The translations under genes and the position numbers were made by a program. The notes below the pieces were generated by a model. That model ran no database searches and had not been told where the DNA came from. It worked only from the letters and a program-made list of their open reading frames with translations. This document shows positions 14,300 through 17,338 of a DNA stretch of 17,338 nucleotides, in pieces. Each line of letters opens with the position of its first letter. The first letter of the stretch is position 1. This stretch comes from Phenylobacterium sp. (GTDB lineage Bacteria; Pseudomonadota; Alphaproteobacteria; Caulobacterales; Caulobacteraceae): the NCBI GenBank assembly GCA_025350885.1, contig JANXXA010000179.1:1-17338 (forward strand). Reading direction: 5' to 3'.

Positions 14300-15351
14300 G
14301 CCGCCAACGTCAGCTGTTGATCCTGATTGCTGTCGTGCTTGTGGCGGGACTCGTCGCGCTTTTCGTGCTGCGCCGGGGGAAGGCCGCGGACGCGGCCCCC
14401 GATGTCAGTCCGACCGCGGTGGTCACCCTGGCCCCGATCCGCAGCCTTCAGCTGGAAGACTTGGTTTCCGTCTACGGCGTGGTTCAGCCCGACCCGGCCG
14501 GCAGCGTCACCGTAGCGGCGCCCAAGGCCTCGATCATCAGTCAGGTGCTGGTGCGCTCAGGCCAGACCGTCGGCGCCGGCCAGGCCCTGATGGAGATCGC
14601 CAACGCTCCGGGCGCCGAACTTGCCTACCGGCAGGCGTCGGACGCCGCCGGCTTCGCCAGGACGGAGCTGGCGCGCGTGCAGCGCCTTTATGATGAGCGG
14701 CTGGCGGCCTCCGATCAGCTGACGGCGGCGAAGAAGACCGTCGCCGATTCCCAGGCCATGCTTGACGCACAGAAACAGCAGGGCTCCGGCCGTGCGTTGC
14801 AGGTGGTCCGCGCGCCCAAGGCCGGTGTGGTCACCGTGGTGTCGGCCGCGGCCGGAGACCATGTGGCCCAGGATGCACCCCTGGTCGTGCTGGCGCGCGC
14901 TGATGCGGCCATGGTGAAACTCGGCCTCGAACCTTCCGGCAGGTTCGCCGTCGGCCAAGCCGTCACCCTGAAGCCGGTTTTCGGGGGCCCTCCGGTCGTC
15001 TCGCGCATCGCCATGGTCGGCAGAGCGGCCGACCAGCTGACCAAGACGCTGGACGCCATCGTCCCACTGAATGGCGTCGCCCTGCCGATCGGGGCCGCGG
15101 TGGAGGGACAGGTGGTCACCGGCACACACGTCGGAAAGGTCGTCCCCCGCGACTCCGTGGTGTTCGACGAGACCGGACCGCACATCTTTCTGATTTCGGG
15201 CGGCAAGGCCCATCGCGTCTTCGTCGGCGTCGGCCTGAACCAGGGTAAGGACATCGAGATCATCGGCCAGGCGCCCGCCGGCGCCCAGGTTGCGGTCGAA
15301 GGCGCCTTTGAACTGCAGGACGGCATGACGATCACGGTCCGCGGCAAGTGA
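14296..15351 (+). CDS. RND efflux periplasmic adaptor (membrane fusion protein)
   Basis: The 351-residue adaptor links the inner-membrane pump to the outer-membrane channel. It has an N-terminal membrane anchor (about 7-25), then a split biotinyl-lipoyl domain: VTVAAPKASIISQVLVRSGQ (71-90) and VVRAPKAGVVTVVSAAAGDH (170-189). These flank a short alpha-helical hairpin (about 107-163) rich in Ala, Gln and charged residues. A beta-barrel domain (about 200-275) and a membrane-proximal domain with VVPRDSVVFDETG (282-294) follow. The helical hairpin is short compared with AcrA-type adaptors, as in heavy-metal-type or minimal adaptors. No Met- or His-rich metal site is seen. The ATG overlaps the TolC-like stop (ATGA) and the stop overlaps the pump's GTG (GTGA). 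Confidence 0.93.
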   Translation: MSRQRQLLILIAVVLVAGLVALFVLRRGKAADAAPDVSPTAVVTLAPIRSLQLEDLVSVYGVVQPDPAGSVTVAAPKASIISQVLVRSGQTVGAGQALMEIANAPGAELAYRQASDAAGFARTELARVQRLYDERLAASDQLTAAKKTVADSQAMLDAQKQQGSGRALQVVRAPKAGVVTVVSAAAGDHVAQDAPLVVLARADAAMVKLGLEPSGRFAVGQAVTLKPVFGGPPVVSRIAMVGRAADQLTKTLDAIVPLNGVALPIGAAVEGQVVTGTHVGKVVPRDSVVFDETGPHIFLISGGKAHRVFVGVGLNQGKDIEIIGQAPAGAQVAVEGAFELQDGMTITVRGK

Positions 15352-17338
15352 GTCTCGTGCATCTGGTCTCGCGGCGTCGCCGATCGCTGCTGACGCTCCT
15401 GGCGATGCTGGTGGCCGCCGGCATCGGCTCCGCCTTCCTGCTGCCGGTGAGCTTGTTCCCAACGGTGTTCTTTCCGCGCATCGCCATCGCCATCGAGGCC
15501 GGCGACCGGCCACCGGATCAGATGGAAGTGATCATAACCCGGCCTGTCGAGCAGGCGGTGCGCGCGGTCCCCGGCGTGCGTAACCTGCGATCGACCACCA
15601 GTCGCGGCTCGGCCGAGATGTCGATCAATTTTGCCTGGGGCTCGGACATGGACCTCGCCCTGCAACGGGTCGAGGCCGCGGTCAGTCGCGCGCAGACCGC
15701 GCTGCCGCCCGGTGTGGCGTTCAATGTCCGGCGGATGGATCCGACGACCTTTCCGGTCGCCGCCTACAGCCTGACCTCCCAGCGGGCGACGCCGGTGGAA
15801 CTGCGCCGTTTCGCGGATCGCGTGCTGGCCCCGACTCTCTCGACCATCGACGGGGTCGCGAGGGTGAAGTCGGAGGGCGGAGCGGCCGGGGAATATCGGA
15901 TCGAGACCGATCCGGCGAAGCTGTGGTCCTATGGTCTGACCCTGGACGACGTCGCCACGGCGATCGCCGGCGCCAACGTGCTCGCCGCTTCCGGCCGCAT
16001 CGAGGACCAAGGCAAGCTTCTGCTGGTGCTCACCGACTCGCGCCTTACCGATCCACGCCAGATCGAGAGCGTTGTCGTGAAGACCACCAATGGCATAGCG
16101 GTTCGCGTCCGCGACGTGGCCCAGGTCAAGGCCGCGCCGGCACCCCAGTGGATCCGGGTGACCGCTGACGGCCGCGACGCGGTGTTGGTCAACGTCTATC
16201 AGCAACCCGGCGGAAACACGGTGCAGATCGCCCAGGCGGTGCAGGCGGCGTTCCAGAAGGCGCGCGCCCAGGGTCCCGCCGACATGCAGGTCAAGGCCTG
16301 GTATGATCAGAGCGAGCTGATCCTCGATTCCGCCTCGTCCCTGCGCAACGCGATCATCATCGGCGTGGGGCTCGCGGCTCTCGTGCTGCTGGTGTTCCTG
16401 AGGGACTGGAAGGTCACCCTGGCCGCGGTGATCGCCGTGCCGGCGGTGCTGGCGGGAACCGCCCTGATCCTGAAGCTGATGGGTCAGAGCTTCAATATCA
16501 TGACGCTGGGCGGCATGGCCGCGGCCATCGGCCTGATCATCGACGACGCCATCGTGATGATCGAGCACATCGAGCGGCGATTGGCGGGGGCGACGGACAA
16601 GGGCCGCGCCACCATCGAAGGGGCGGTCGCCGAGTTTCTTCGGCCGCTGATCGGCTCGTCCTCGGCGACGATCGTCATCTTCCTGCCGCTGGCCTTTCTG
16701 ACGGGCGTCACCGGGGCGTTCTTCAAGGCGCTGTCGATCACCATGGCGGTCTCGCTGACGGTGTCCTTCCTGGTGGCCTGGTGGCTGGTGCCGGTGATGG
16801 TCGAACAGCTGGTCAAGGCGCGCGGCCATGTCGCCGAGCTCGACCCCAACGGCCGGATCATGCGCCGCTATCGCCGGGCTCTGGAGGCGTGCGTGGGCCG
16901 CCCGATCCTGGCGCTGTCGGCGGTCGTCCTGCTGGCCGCGACAGGCGTGCTGGCGTTCATGAATGTCGGCACCGGCTTCATCCCCAAGATCGATGAGGGA
17001 GGGTTCATCTTCGACTACGTCGCGCCGCCCGGCATGTCTTTGACCGAGACCGACCGCCTGATGCGCCAGGTCGAAACCATCATCCGCGCGACGCCGGACG
17101 TTGATACCTATTCCCGGCGTACCGGCGGTCAGCTCGGCGGCGGCCTGACCGAGCCCAACCAGGGCGACTTCTTCATCCGCCTCAAACGCGCCGGGCGCCG
17201 GCCGATCGAGGTGGTGATGGACGAGGTGCGTGGAAAGGTTCAGGCGCAGGTGCCGGGCCTCCAGGTCGAGACGGCCCAGTTGATGGAGGATCTCGTCGGC
17301 GACCTCACCGCCGTGCCTCAGCCCATCGAGGTCAAGCT
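15348..17338 (+). CDS. RND efflux pump, inner-membrane permease, N-terminal part
   Basis: The frame is open from GTG 15348 to the window end, giving 663 codons of a protein that normally has about 1000-1050. TM1 is about 13-32. The porter domains follow, opening with ITRPVEQAVRAVPGVRNLRS, which is typical of RND pumps. TM2 to TM6 lie at about 332-352, 355-375, 381-410, 429-452 and 462-485, and TM7 at about 519-541. TM4 carries the proton-relay pair Asp399-Asp400 in GLIIDDAIVMIEH, the form seen in hydrophobe/drug exporters rather than the DFG-type motif of metal pumps, with His in place of the usual Asn after Glu. The GTG overlaps the adaptor stop, so the three exporter genes are coupled. The C-terminal half lies beyond the window. 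Confidence 0.94.
   Translation, partial: MSLVHLVSRRRRSLLTLLAMLVAAGIGSAFLLPVSLFPTVFFPRIAIAIEAGDRPPDQMEVIITRPVEQAVRAVPGVRNLRSTTSRGSAEMSINFAWGSDMDLALQRVEAAVSRAQTALPPGVAFNVRRMDPTTFPVAAYSLTSQRATPVELRRFADRVLAPTLSTIDGVARVKSEGGAAGEYRIETDPAKLWSYGLTLDDVATAIAGANVLAASGRIEDQGKLLLVLTDSRLTDPRQIESVVVKTTNGIAVRVRDVAQVKAAPAPQWIRVTADGRDAVLVNVYQQPGGNTVQIAQAVQAAFQKARAQGPADMQVKAWYDQSELILDSASSLRNAIIIGVGLAALVLLVFLRDWKVTLAAVIAVPAVLAGTALILKLMGQSFNIMTLGGMAAAIGLIIDDAIVMIEHIERRLAGATDKGRATIEGAVAEFLRPLIGSSSATIVIFLPLAFLTGVTGAFFKALSITMAVSLTVSFLVAWWLVPVMVEQLVKARGHVAELDPNGRIMRRYRRALEACVGRPILALSAVVLLAATGVLAFMNVGTGFIPKIDEGGFIFDYVAPPGMSLTETDRLMRQVETIIRATPDVDTYSRRTGGQLGGGLTEPNQGDFFIRLKRAGRRPIEVVMDEVRGKVQAQVPGLQVETAQLMEDLVGDLTAVPQPIEVK

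Noticed and set aside
14715..16829. 704-residue minus-strand frame across the adaptor and RND pump
   Set aside because: Despite its length it is His/Arg/Gly-rich antisense of conserved RND and adaptor genes, an effect of GC-rich codon bias.
9349..17338. Heavy-metal resistance operon (Cus/Czc type)
   Set aside because: No Met- or His-rich metal sites in the propeller or adaptor, no small metallochaperone or P-type ATPase, and the pump's TM4 motif is not of the metal type.

Overview
The window is GC-rich, densely coded DNA that looks like an alphaproteobacterial chromosome, most likely of the Caulobacter/Phenylobacterium type. The basis is high GC, frequent GTG and TTG starts, and the gene repertoire (RlmJ, bacterial topoisomerase IB, AsmA-like protein, small hotdog protein, LldD). 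This is inferred from the sequence alone; genus is not certain. No rRNA, tRNA, CRISPR array, insertion sequence or integrase was seen, and no gap between genes exceeds about 130 bases.

Left part (1-6093). The window opens inside the 3' end of a secreted RTX calcium-binding protein. A convergent topoisomerase IB gene (minus strand) follows, with divergent rlmJ (23S rRNA m6A methyltransferase) beside it. Next come a small alanine-rich membrane-anchored protein of unknown function, a minimal PglC-type sugar-phosphate transferase, a large AsmA-family envelope protein, and a convergent 109-residue unknown gene.

Middle part (6220-9265). A double-hotdog thioesterase-like protein is followed by FMN-dependent L-lactate dehydrogenase (lldD), a strong hairpin, a 61-residue unknown small protein and a PAP2-family membrane phosphatase.

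Right part (9349-17338). This is one coherent locus, all on the plus strand: a secreted PepSY-domain protein, an OmpR/PhoB-type response regulator, its histidine kinase, a secreted YVTN/YncE-like beta-propeller, and a tripartite RND efflux system (outer-membrane TolC-like lipoprotein, periplasmic adaptor, and an inner-membrane RND pump cut by the window end). Kinase follows regulator by 1 base, and TolC/adaptor and adaptor/pump overlap by 4 bases each, so translation is coupled. The probable logic is envelope sensing (PepSY plus kinase) controlling export through the RND complex, with the propeller as a periplasmic or surface accessory. Several intercistronic hairpins and palindromes in this locus (9673-9693, 11768-11785, 12856-12871) could set unequal expression of the parts. 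The substrate cannot be read from the sequence; no metal-binding clusters were seen in the adaptor, and the pump's TM4 motif is of the hydrophobe/drug type.
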